From Zygnema cylindricum (taxonomy: Eukaryota; Streptophyta; Zygnematophyceae; Zygnematales; Zygnemataceae), in the NCBI GenBank assembly GCA_037447655.1, contig JBBHKE010002804.1, forward strand, positions 64,001 through 84,874: a stretch of 20,874 bases of DNA, in the 5' to 3' direction. The first letter of the stretch is position 1; each line of letters begins with the position of its first letter. This document shows positions 1-9,868 of the stretch, piece after piece. A model generated the notes under the pieces. The model was not told where the DNA came from. It ran no database searches and worked only from the letters and a program-made list of their open reading frames with translations. A program made the position numbers and the translations under genes.

Positions 1-1398
1 TTTACTTAAAACAATCATATCATCAATATAGATTGCAATGATTATATCTTCCTCATCCTCAAAGAGAAAGATGGAATGATCCGAGCTGATCTGGATATAT
101 CCCAAACTTGTCAAAAACTCGTCTAGCCTCTTGTTCCATTGGCGTGGAGCCTTGTTCCATTGGCGTGGAGCCTCCTTTAGTCCATTAAGAGACTTTATCA
201 ATATGCACAGCTTACTTTCTTCTCCTTTCTCCACAAATCCTTCTGGCTCTTGCATGAAGATCTCTTCTTCTAATTCTCCGTAAAAGAAAGCAGTTTTGAT
301 GTCCATTTGGTGCACTTCCATGTCTTCCGCTGCCAGTAGACTAAGTAGAATCCGGACAATGGGAAATCTAACAACCGGAGCGAAGGTCTCCTCATAATCG
401 ATTCCCTCCTGTGTGAACCCTTTTGCCACTAATATGGCATTATATCACTCGATAGTGTTATCTAGATTGAGTTTCAACTTAAATACCCACTTCTATCCTA
501 TCGGCTTTTTGCGAGGAGGACAATCTCCCAGCTCCCATGTGTTTGCTTCCACAATGGAAGCCATCTCATCATTAATGGTTGTCATCCATCTACTACGTTC
601 CCGACTATTATTTGCTTTTGAGTAAATTTGGGGTTCGCTCAAATGTGACAGCTTAGTTACCTTTGTGTTCACATGTCTCTCTTGAAGTCTCTTGTTGCTT
701 CTCCTTCCTCCTTCAAAATCTGATGCTGGGATGGAGGGTAATCTCAGAATTCTCCGAATGACTTCATCATCTCCCTTATCCGTGAAGTCCATCCCCGGAC
801 GTTCATCATCCATTTCCGGTCTTTCTTTGTTCTCTTCCTTGGTTTGAACCGGAAGATGTGACACTAAGAGAGGGTCACTCTCTATCAATTTGTCCTCTTC
901 CACAACAAGGTCATGCTGAACCGAAGTTCGGTTAGAAGATTGTGAATCTAACTCATTTTCGGATTCAACTCTAATTCTAACCGGTTTAGAGTATTTAAGG
1001 AGATCTATGGACTTTCCTTCATCCATGACTATGAAGTGTTTTACTAGAATAATATCTTCTATTCCGAGATCATAAACTATATATCCCTTTACATTATCAT
1101 CATATCCAAGTAGGTATCCCAACTTTCCCCTTGCATCTAGCTTCCAATCAGATTTTTTTGTGTTTAGACTAAACACTTGACTTCCGAACACCTTTAAGTG
1201 TGAAATATTAGGTTTTTTCCCGGTCCACCATTCATAAGGTGTTTGTCCTTTTACTGTCGAGATAAGGACTCTATTTTTAAGATAGTTAGCAGAATTTATA
1301 GCTTCTTCTCAAAAGCTTTTTCTTATCTTTTTATCCGATAACATACTACGGGCACTATCACCTAATGTCCGATTTAGTCTCTCGGCTACACCGTTTTG
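1..1398 (-). pseudogene. Ty1/Copia pol fragment: integrase C-terminal part to reverse transcriptase (open at left edge)
   Basis: Read on the minus strand this is one continuous frame from the end of the integrase core (Q-N-G-V-A-E-R, about 1365-1398), through the integrase C-terminal motif (K-V-F-G-S-Q-V-F near 1180, then G-K-L-G-Y-L-L-G-Y-D), an acidic linker, the RT start (S-R-W-M-T-T-I-N-D-E-M near 560) and the RT palm with the catalytic Y-I-D-D at 19-30. Over 1,398 nt only three in-frame stops are seen: TGA at 1309-1311, TAG at 493-495 and TGA at 445-447. That is far less decay than in the other pol segments here. In Copia elements this region integrates the cDNA and reverse-transcribes the element RNA. 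RT continues beyond the window edge. At 1398 it is cut sharply against an LTR fragment of opposite orientation. The family call is firm; element boundaries are unknown. Confidence 0.93.
131..172 (-). repeat. 21-bp exact tandem duplication inside the RT frame
   Basis: Positions 131-151 and 152-172 are identical. The duplication is in frame and repeats seven residues (A-P-R-Q-W-N-K) of the conserved K-x-A-P-R-Q-W motif of the Copia RT palm. Other RT copies in the window (near 1830 and 4220) have the motif only once. Confidence 0.97.
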
Positions 1399-1668
1399 TG
1401 TAGAAATCGATGGTTATTTTATTATTTTCTAGGTCTAAATTGGAATATAGAAAGAAGCCGAAGAAGGCTGCCTCTAACTTCTCTCTTCAACTCCCACACT
1501 TGTTGCAGTCAGTGAGAAGTTGGAGAGGAAGCTAGAGCCATGGCTACCTAGGCTATCCAAAGGTTTACGGGAAATAGATTAGTTAATTTACAAATAGGTA
1601 GGTTTATTTACTAAAATTTGTATGTCGGTATCAGGAATTGATCTTGGTACCTGGCGACCGTTAGAACG
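1399..1668 (+). mobile_element. 5' fragment of the Copia LTR family, inverted relative to adjacent pol
   Basis: It starts with TGTAGAAATCGATGG, matching the start of the solo LTR at 14987. It keeps the motif TATTTTCTAGGTCT, the block 'AGCTAGAGCCATGGCTACC' and the end block with GATCTTGGTACC, which are shared with LTR copies at 14987, 6408 and 8726. It stops about 270 bp in, so the GTAC cluster, TATA box and leader are absent. It lies between an RT palm fragment on the right and an integrase fragment on the left, so it marks a rearrangement junction rather than a simple insertion into one pol gene. The right boundary is good to about 10 bp. Confidence 0.8.
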
Positions 1669-1669
1669 C

Positions 1670-1888
1670 CATTGATTTACTCAAAACAAGCAAATCATCA
1701 ACATAGATGGCAATTAAATTTATACCTTCCTCGTCCTCAAATAGTTAGATCGAATGATCCGAACCGATTCATATATATCCCAAACTTGTCAAAAACTCGT
1801 CCAGCTTCTTCTTCCATTGGCGTGGAGCTTTCTTTAGTCCATAAAGAGACTTTATCAATCTGCACACCTTACTTTCATATACCTAAGT
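1670..1888 (-). pseudogene. Copia RT palm fragment
   Basis: The minus-strand frame reads from K-V-C-R-L-I-K-S-L-Y-G-L, through the A-P-R-Q-W motif, to the catalytic Y-V-D-D at 1694-1705 and L-L-V-L-S-K-S. It has two in-frame stops, in the G-Y-I-stop-I-G-S and H-S-I-stop-L-F contexts. Upstream, near 1885, it is fused to RNase H sequence of another copy: the wrong domain order, since RT precedes RNase H in Copia pol. Downstream it ends at the inverted LTR fragment. It is a relic without coding capacity. Confidence 0.88.
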
Positions 1889-2505
1889 TCTTGAAGTAAT
1901 TATTTCACCCACATCAATACTTTCACAGCCGAACAAGAGGCGATATACCCAGCCTCCATGGTGGACTGAGCAATCACCTTTTATTGCTTTCTGCTCCAAC
2001 AACAAGCCCCATTCCCAACATAGAAAACATAACCAAATGTACACCTCCACATCGGAGCATCCTCATAATTAGCATCACTCGAAGTGGTGATGTTTGTATT
2101 ATCCCCTCCCAAATGCAACCACAAATCTCTTGTTCCTATCAAGTGTCGCATGATCCTTTTGGCCGCTTCCTAATCTTTCTTCTTGAGATCATTCAGACTC
2201 CTACTTAATATCCCCACAATTGTTGCTCTATCGGGACGAGTACAGTTCATAACATAGATCAAACTTTTGACAACCTATCTGTACGCAATAGTTTGCACAA
2301 ACTTGCTTTCCTCACGTCCTAACTCATTATCCAAGATCAAGACTCCCTCTTTTGAGCTCCCATTATTTCCCTTATTTAAATCTATTGGAGTCGTAAAACT
2401 ATTTGTTTTATCCATTTGAAAATTTTCAAAAATATTTCCTATTGCATCCTTTTGAGTTAGTCTAATTGTTTTCTTCTCTCTATCCCTCTCCATCAACACT
2501 ACCAT
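1889..2505 (-). pseudogene. Copia RT thumb/connection to RNase H fragment, tandem copy 1
   Basis: Reading right to left on the minus strand: L-T-Q-K-D-A-I and F-Q-M-D-K (RT thumb region), S-L-I-Y-V-M-N-C-T-R-P-D, then a W-L-H-L-G-G motif and the RNase H start S-S-D-A-N-Y with Q-S-T-M-E-A near 1950. A stop follows A-Y-R at 2275, with further stops beyond. It repeats the neighbouring segment at an offset of 795-796 bp. At about 1888 it is joined to an RT palm fragment. Its upstream end fuses in frame with the RNase H tail of the next copy. Confidence 0.86.
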
Positions 2506-3160
2506 CTCCCCATCTCGTCTATATTCCAAACTAATTATTTTATTCTCCACCTTCTCTCTAACAAAGCTAAGTCGGATATTTATATGTTTTGCTTTAAAGT
2601 GATGCTTTAGGTTTGCTGCTATTGCAATTGCAGCTTGATTGTCACAAAGTATTTTTTGCACTCTATTTTTTATATACACAAGTTTTTGAAGCAATGATTT
2701 CATCCATATAAATTCTTTCATAGTCAAAACAAGAGGTCGTATACTCAGCCTCTATGGTGGACTAAGCAATCACCTTTCGATGCTTGCTGTTTCAACAACA
2801 AGTTCCATTCCCAACATACAACCCATAATCAGAATGTACCTTCTCATCTGAGCATCCCTATATCTAGCATTACTCTAAGTGGTGATGTCAGTATTATCCC
2901 CTCCGAAATACAACCACAAATCTCTCGTTCCTACCAAGTATCGCATGACCCTTTTGGTTGCTTCCCTATGTTTTTTCCTAGGATCATTCAAACTCCTACT
3001 TAAAATCCCGAGAGTTATTGATATATCAAGAAAAGTAGAATTCATAAAATAAATCAAACTACCAAAAACCTATCTCTACGGAATAGTTTGCATAAACTTG
3101 CTTTCCTCACGTCCTAACTCATTATCCAAGATCAAGACTCCCTCTTCTAAGCTCCCCTCA
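2275..3160 (-). repeat. Direct repeat, 795-796 bp offset, of a Copia RT-RNase H unit
   Basis: Positions 2299-2350 and 3094-3145 share a nearly identical block (start AAACTTGCTTTCCTCACG). The RNase H ends near 1933 and 2729 match at an offset of 796. The regular offset shows a tandem duplication of about 0.8 kb rather than two independent insertions. Confidence 0.85.
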
Positions 3161-3174
3161 TTTCTTTTTTTAAA
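2506..3174 (-). pseudogene. Copia RT thumb to RNase H fragment, tandem copy 2
   Basis: On the minus strand it runs from G-V-L-I-L-D-N-E-L-G-R-E-E-S-K-F (about 3100-3150) through S-L-I-Y-F-M-N and M-R-Y-L-V-G-T-R-D to degraded RNase H, and ends with the RNase H C-terminal block C-D-N-Q-A-A-I-A-I and H-I-N-I-R-L-S-F-V-R-E-K-V near 2550-2640. There are stops at 3076-3078, near 3067 and at several later points. The last part lies in an unusual 150-codon open frame (2275-2727) whose first 70 residues are RNase H tail and whose remainder is RT thumb of the neighbouring copy. No function is expected. Confidence 0.86.
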
Positions 3175-3392
3175 TCTTACAATAATGTGGTCTCTATTGA
3201 CCCACAGAATGGGCGGCCTATGTAAAGCCTCTAGGATAATATTTGCCCCTTTTAGTTTCCCACTGAATAACAGCCACCCCGACACACAAATATTCTGACC
3301 ACACTCACCTGTGTGAGGACCCGACTCCCTTGAGCCAAATGCAAAAAAACTCACTAAATTTGCTCCCTTGAGCAGTAAGTTTTTGTCAGTCA
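3175..3392 (-). mobile_element. 3' (R-U5) fragment of the Copia LTR family
   Basis: It aligns with the leader part of the other LTR copies: TGCTC-CCTT-GAGCA at 3361-3374, GACTC-CCTT-GAGCC at 3323-3336, then the AAGCCTCTAGGATAA block near 3221-3240, in the same order as at 7697-7855. U3 and the TATA box are missing. It separates the RNase H start of the main Copia relic (right) from the tandem RT-RNase H copies (left), so it could be the edge of a deleted 3' LTR or of a nested insertion. Boundaries are approximate. Confidence 0.8.
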
Positions 3393-5267
3393 AAGAGATT
3401 TCACCCACATTAATTCTTTGGTGGCAACACAGGAAGCCATGTACTCATCCTCCGTAGTGGATTGAACAACTACTTTCTGATGTTTGCTACTCTAGCACGA
3501 TGTTTCGGATCCAATTTGCAACACATATCCAGTTGTACACCGCCTTAAATGCACATCCCTATAACGAGCATCACTCGATGTCAGTGTGCTCCCCTCCCAA
3601 ATGCAACCAGGATTCCTTTGTTCCAACCAAATATTTCATCAACCTTTTGGTTGCTTCCCAGTTTTTCATCTTGGGCTCATTTAGACTCCTAGTGAGGACT
3701 CCTACAGCTGCAACTATGTCTAGACGAGCACAGTTTATAAAGTAAATTAAACTACCAGCAATATGCCGATATGGAATTCTTTCTATAAACCTCTTTTCTT
3801 CCTCATCCATCTCATCATTCAATATCATTATTCCTCCATCTTCACTCCCCTCCAATATTTTGTTTAGATCCATGGGAGTAGTACATCCATTTGCTTTGTC
3901 CATCTGAAATTTTTCTAGCATATTACTAATAGCTGCTTTCTGGGTGAGTATTATAATTTTGTTCCCTCTATCCCCTCCATTTGAATCCCCAAAATGTACT
4001 TTGCTTCACAAAGATCTTTCATGTCAAACCCGCTTCCTATATCTTGTTTTAGTTTGTTAATCTTATCTAAAGACTTGCTTAAGACAAACAAATCATCCAC
4101 ATAAATAGCAATAAATATAACTCCATTCTCATCATCAAATAGATATATAGAGTGATCTAAACTAATTGTGATATACCCTAAACCGGTCAGAAATTCATCC
4201 AATTTTATGTTCCATTGTCGCGGGGCGTGCTTAAGGCCATAAAGTGATTTTATCAGTTTTCATACCTTGGTTTCTTCTCCACTTTCCACGAAACCTTCCG
4301 GTTGCTTCATGTAGATTTCTTCTTCTAACTCCCCGTGTAGGAAGGCGGTCTTAATATCCATATGGTGTATTTCCATATCCTTTGTTGCGGCTAGACTCAA
4401 GAGGATTTTGACAAAATGAAATCAGACTACAGGTGTCAAGGTTTTTTCGTAGTCTATACATTTTTTCTGAGAATAACCCTTCGCAACCAATCTATCTTTT
4501 TATCTTTCAATGGTATTATCTGGGTTTAGCTTAAGCATAAAACCCCACTTTCACCCAATTAGTTAACGGTCCGGGGGACAATCTACCAACTCTTATGTAT
4601 TTGCTTCCATTATGGAGGCCATTACTTCATTTATAGCCGTGATCCACCGGCTACTTTCTAGGGTATTTATGGCCTCTAAATATGTCTGAGGTTCATCCGG
4701 ATGTGACATCTTTGTGAGATGGTTGTGTGTTTGTTGTTTTTGAAGTCGTTTACTACTTTTTGTTCCTCCTTCAAAATCAGACATTAGTATGAAAGGCATC
4801 TTCGAGTTTCGTTTCACAATATCTTCAGCTCCCATAACTTCCAATTCCGGTGCCTCATCAAGCTCCTCATCGATGTCCACTTCATATTGTGGCGTTAACT
4901 CTGTTGTTGTCCTTCCTCCTTCTCCTTCGGTAGATCTGCAAATTTTTCTTTTTCCCCCTCTTTTTCTTCATTTCCAAAGTCAAGGTCAAAAAACTGATCC
5001 GGTTCAAATCTGATTTTTCTTTCTTTATTATATGTGAATGCATGAATGGACTTTAATTCATTCATCACCACTATATGTTTTACCAAAATGATATCTCTCA
5101 TTTTCAAGTCATACACTCAGTATCCTTTTGTGCTCTCATCGTATCCTACAAGATATCCTGGTTTCCCTCTTCCCTATAGTTTCCATTTTGTGTTATCGCA
5201 ATCCAAACTGTAGACTTGACTTCCAAACACTCTCAAACTAGACGAATCTGGCTTTCTTCCAGTACCC
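3393..5267 (-). pseudogene. Copia pol relic: end of integrase, linker, RT, start of RNase H
   Basis: Minus-strand order: T-G-R-K-P and L-R-V-F-G-S-Q-V-Y (integrase end, 5210-5267), G-Y-L-V-G-Y-D, V-Y-D-L-K-M-R-D-I-I-L-V-K-H, an acidic linker, RT start (S-R-W-I-T-A-I-N-E near 4640), M-D-I-K-T-A-F near 4350, the catalytic Y-V-D-D at 4092-4103, the thumb (3571-3921), and RNase H up to W-V-K-S near 3395. Many stops interrupt it, for example next to the R-G-K-P motif, before A-P-R-Q-W and in RNase H. It continues the reading of 6409-7658; the two were one gene before the solo LTR inserted. It has no coding capacity. Confidence 0.92.
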
Positions 5268-6408
5268 TGTAATTCTATGGGGTCCATTCCCCCCATAGAA
5301 TTCGCAAGTCCAATGAAGCTTATCTAGTTAGTGCCAACTCCAAGTTGATATAAACCCAAATTATTGACCCCTTGACAAGTCAGAACCCCAATATAGATTC
5401 ACCCCTGTGAAATAACACTTTCTGTGTGCTCAGTTCCACCACAGAATGCAAAGTTAGAATATGAGATTTGGACACATTCACCCACTTTGACTTTCCCTTA
5501 GAAATGCAGCCACCCTGGCAGACAATAACTTTGACCGACTACACCCCTGTGTAGCTTGGACTCCCTTGAGTCCGCAACAAAAAGAATCACTGAAAATGGT
5601 CAAGTAAATTGATAGTTATGGCTGGCCAAAGTTTGTCTTTTATACAAGATGCCCTCTGGGAGAGGCAGCTACCTACCAAAAATATTCTAAGTCTTATCTC
5701 TCTCTAAGACTCTATCTACTAACTTAAGGCACCAATCACTTAACTGTGCCGTTCATAAAAGTACATCTGCCAGTGTGTTTTTTGTACGGCTATCGTACGA
5801 TATGGCCGAAATGTCGACACATGTCATATCCGGATTTGTTCTCGTAATCTTTGGTGTCGCCGCAATCCAATGTTGACGTGCCACGTGTCACTTGACGTGG
5901 CTATGACTATAAAATGCCAAAAGTACATATTCCTCAAGCGCGGCGCCTATCGTGGTCGTCCGATCAAATCCGGCTATATTTCTACCCGTTGAAAATAGAC
6001 GCGCGCTATTTGTTCCGCGGTCGAAACAAATGCGCGGTATCCGTTTCATACAATACATATATTTCCCGTTAAATGAACAAGTCTACGTGTAACTATTTAA
6101 ATATTTATCAAACCTTGCATTTGCTAGAACTAGCTCTTGACTAAACGGACAAAGCTACCGGCTATTGGAATCTTGACGGACGGCAAGTACCAAGATCAAA
6201 TCTTGGGTTTGTCAACATTCATTTTAGTAAACCTACCATTTATCTACACCTGTCTCTCTAGAGAGCTTAGGCAGCCATGACTTTAGCTCCCTTTCCAGCC
6301 TTTAGTGACTTCAACAACTGTGGGGGCTTGAAGAAGGGAGTCAGAGGCAGACTGCCTCTGCTCTTTTTATATCCTAATAAAGACCTAGAAAATACTCAAA
6401 TGCCAACA
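5268..6408 (-). mobile_element. Solo LTR (Copia family) inserted within integrase
   Basis: On the minus strand it begins TGTTGGCATTTGAG at 6408 and ends GAATTACA at 5268, about 1,141 bp. Pol reading stops at its right edge and resumes at its left edge within the same integrase motif, which proves insertion. The flanking 5-mers are GAGGA and GGGTA (minus strand), a decayed 5-bp target duplication at best (3 of 5). TATAAAAG lies at 5637-5644 (complement). A strong G-box/TGACG cluster sits at 5873-5900. Its last 230 bp differ from the other copies and hold extra inverted repeats, including a perfect palindrome at 5270-5302 (GAATTCTATGGGG arms). No internal region or second LTR adjoins it. Confidence 0.87.
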
Positions 6409-7658
6409 TCCTCCTCTTATACGCAGTTTCCTCCTTATTTGTTGAAGTTAGAACTCTATTTTTGATTTAGTTAGCACAATTCATTGACTCAACCCGAATT
6501 TGCAATTCTATCCTCTTATCAACTAGCATACTTCTTGACATATCCTATAAATTTCTATTAACTCTTTCTGCTACTCCATTTTTTTGCAGATTATAGGGAA
6601 CAATTTTCTCATGATGAATTTCTTCTTCTTTAAGAAATTTGACAAATTCCCTTGAGGTGTATTCTTTCCCATTATCACTTTTTATCTCTTTTATTGAGGT
6701 TTTATTTAGTTTCTCACTCCATACTTTGTATTTTTTGAAACATTTAAATACCTCTAACTTATGTCTGAGCAACTATACATTAGTGTATCTAGACCAATCA
6801 TTTGTGATGGTTAACATCTATCTCTTCCCTCCATATGAAATATACCTAGCAGGTCCCCAAACATCAAAGTGAATTAGATTCATTACCTTCTCTCTTCTAA
6901 AAGTGGTTGCCTTTGGGAATCGAAGTCTATGAATCTTCCCTTGGGCACATCCACTGCAATCATCTAAGGTCTTATCATCCTCAAAGGTAATTCCATCCAC
7001 TATTCCCTTTTTCTTCATTTTCTTTAATCTATCTAGATGCACATGCCCTAACCTTTTGTGCCAAAGCATCATATCACTTGCACATGAGTTAAAAACACTC
7101 TTTTCATCACACATTACAATTCTGAAAATTCTTTGACTACCCTTCTCAGCTATGAACTAGACCTCATTATCAAAACAGGCTATGAAAATTCCTTTCTAGG
7201 TTCCTGTTTCAAACTCCTTTTCATCTAGGATAGCTATAGAGACGGTTTTTGCTAAGCTATGGAATGTAAAGAACATCTGAGAGTGTTACAATTCAGGAAT
7301 TTCCATCAACTAGAACCTTTAAGTCAACAGATCTGACAAGACAAGTGGTTTTTACTCTACCATCTCCGTACTCTATCTCAACTGTTGGAATTTTCCTCAC
7401 TTTAGTAAACCACCTCTTATCGTTGCACATATGCATTGAGGCTCATGATTCTATGATCCACCCATCCTCAGGTGGATCACTCTTACCTCCAAAAGCACAC
7501 TTTTGTCTCCGTGGAATGTCGACATGCTTCTCAGTTGTTTTCGAATTCAGAAAAAGCTCCTCAAGCTCTTCTTCTTGTACGTTCCTATCCTCCTCTTCCT
7601 CATCATGAACTAGAGTCAAGAAGGCATTTTTCTTTCCTCCATCTCTTGAGGTTCCTTG
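6409..7658 (-). pseudogene. Copia pol relic: protease, GAG-pre-integrase, integrase core
   Basis: Minus strand. The protease site near 7443-7451 reads W-I-I-E-S-stop-A-S: the catalytic Asp codon is Glu and the Gly codon is TGA. H-M-C-N-D-K-R-W-F follows. The GAG-pre-integrase zinc motif is intact in the 6818-7114 frame: H19-x4-H24-x28-C53-x2-C56. The integrase core keeps all three acidic residues: D84 of H-F-D-V-W-G-P (6863-6865), then in the 6545-6772 frame D33 of S-D-N-G-K-E-Y and E69 of N-G-V-A-E-R, spaced D-x35-E as the family requires. Stops and frameshifts between the frames make it non-functional. Sequence directly upstream should be gag but is LTR, so gag is deleted. Confidence 0.92.
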
Positions 7659-8726
7659 TGAAACTCTGAGACCTCCATAAGTCCTCAGAGTGGACAGCTT
7701 CTAAAAAGCCTCTAGGATAACCCTAACCCCTTTGTATTTCAGCAAGAATAATTACCACCTTGGCAAACAAAAACTCTAACCACCTTCACCCTTATGAACG
7801 CAAGACTCCATTGAGTCGATAGCAAAAAGAATCTTTGAATTTGCTCCCCTGAGCAGTAAGTTATGGATGCTCAAAGTTTACCTTTTGTACAGAAGCTCTC
7901 TGGGAGAGAGGGTCCTATCTACCAATTTTTTCTAAGTCCTATCTCTCTCACAAACTCTATCTATTGATGTACGAAACCAATCATATTCCACTTCCGTACA
8001 CAAAAGTACAACCCCGGTGTACTTTTTGTACGGAAACTGTACGACATGGCCTAAAAGTCGACACATGTCATATCCGGGTTCGGTCTCGTAATCCCCGAGG
8101 ATGCTGCGATCCAACGTAATTTTGCCACGATTCATCCGATGTGGCGATGACCACAAACCGCCGAGATTCTCTTGCGCGATCTCGGCTTTCTTCACGGTCG
8201 TCCGATTGAATGCAGATTTTAATTGTAGCTGTCATAAATACATGCGCGGTATTTTTTTCGTTAAATAAATAAATGCGCGGTACTAGTTTCTTATACATAC
8301 CGTAATCCGTACTTTTACATAACTAGATCTATGTATTTCCCGTAAACAGTTGCAGTTAAATGAATTATCCTACGTAATATTATTTAAATAAATATCAAAC
8401 CCTATATCATATATCACAAGTCTTAAACTTAACGGTTAGGACTACCGCCTACCGGCCGTCAAACATTCCGCAGGTACCAAGATCAAATCATGGTTCTGAC
8501 ATCCACCCTTTTAGTAAATAAACTTATTGGTAAATAAACTAATCTATTTCTCGTAAATCTTTGGATAGCATAGGCAGCCATGGCTCTAGCTTCCACTCCA
8601 ACTTCCCAGTGACTGCGACAAGTGTGGGAGTTGGAGAGAGAAGTTAGAGATAGACTGCCTCGGCTTCTTTCTGTGTTTTAATTTAGACCTAGAAAATACT
8701 TAAATAAGGAACCATCAATTTTTACA
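7659..8726 (-). mobile_element. 5' LTR of the main Copia relic
   Basis: On the minus strand it begins TGTAAAAATTGATGG at 8726 and ends CTCAGAGTTTCA at 7659, about 1,068 bp. It aligns over its full length with the plus-strand solo LTR at 14987-16029. The GTAC cluster is at 7996-8050. The TATA position has mutated (TACAAAAG, complement of 7881-7888). The leader hairpins are at 7752-7855. It stands immediately upstream of protease, in the orientation expected for a 5' LTR. No primer-binding site or gag follows, because the DNA between the LTR and protease has been deleted. Confidence 0.87.
7752..7855 (-). other. Hairpin array in LTR leader, 5' LTR copy
   Basis: Four inverted repeats, read on the minus strand: TGCTC-AGGG-GAGCA (7842-7855), GACTC-AATG-GAGTC (7804-7817), TTCAT-AAGG-GTGAA (7785-7798, last pair T-G) and TTGCC-AAGGT-GGTAA (7752-7766). 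They have the same order as in the solo LTR at 15833-15936. Confidence 0.75.
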
Positions 8727-9868
8727 CAGCGCCCACGTCACAACTTCTAAAACTTTCCGCCATGGTTTCCCGATTGATGTTTTTTTTCTTTTCCTACTCT
8801 ACTCGCCATCAAAATACGCTCAAAGATAGTAAAAAGAAATCGTTTTCATAGATCTTTCATTTAATACCATTATAGACATTTTTCGATGCAAAAATTGTGA
8901 GGTAGACGCGATAGTGGGAGAGGGAGAGAGTGAGAGGCGCTTTCACAAACTTCGCTTTTGCGAAATGGCGTCTGTTGGTCGAGACCCCTTCAATTCCTCT
9001 GTACGGAAAAAGGTACATGGAAAAAAAATACGTACAGGTTGTGAACGTGCAGTGGGTATTTTTTTTTAGGAAGATTTTGTCAAAAACCCTTGACGCGTGC
9101 GAAATTATATGCATATTCGCCCACGTCGTGGAACTTTATTTAAAATCAACTCGCGAGGTGATTTTATATAAAGTTTGAAGATGATCAGGAAGGACGCGAA
9201 AGTGGGTCGAAACTCGCTAAACGACAAACTGCATTGCGATAGACAACAAATTGCAGTAAAACTAAAGTTTTAATGGAACGCAACTTGTACGGTGGTAATT
9301 TGAATTTTTTGGTACGGTTGCAGATTTTTTCTTTTTTTTCCAAGTTATGAAGGAAAATGACAAAAAATAATTGTAACTTTAGCACATGGGAAAGTGCCCT
9401 TAGACGATTAAATTTCAATTTTGCGGCTAAAAGCTCACACGGTGGAGCTCAGGTAACGACAAAAAGTGACTGTCTACAACACTTTTTTTTACATGTGGTT
9501 GCCGCAGTTTTGTTACCGTAAACGTTCGCCGACCGTGTGAATTAAGTACAAGTTAAAAAAGGGGATGGAGTAGAAACGGTTGCCTTCAATGTGAACAAAA
9601 GGGTTTGGAGTAAAACATTTTCTATAAAAAGAGGATTGGAGTGCTCTTGTACGACATTTTTCAGAAATAATATCCGTACTCCTCCAACCTCTAACATTTA
9701 GGCTTGATCACTTCTTTACCGTCCAACCACCGTCGATCGAACTCATTGAAGTATGCTACGACACGGTACAGAGGTATATTTATATTTACTTCCGGTACCG
9801 TATCATGGTGAAGTTCCATCATACGTTTTTGTAATTGTACGGCAAACTCTACAAACCGGGTCGATTGA
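8727..9868. other. Unassigned spacer
   Basis: No gene recognised. The sequence has scattered GTAC motifs. Three loosely repeated pieces of the GGATTGGAGTA type occur at about 9560-9645. There is an inverted pair of GGTAC-containing motifs near 9765-9805, just before the Harbinger-like element. Short open frames on both strands have no recognisable motif. Confidence 0.5.

Noticed and set aside
413-625. Plus-strand frame opposite Copia pol
   Set aside because: Antisense shadow of the minus-strand pol frame.
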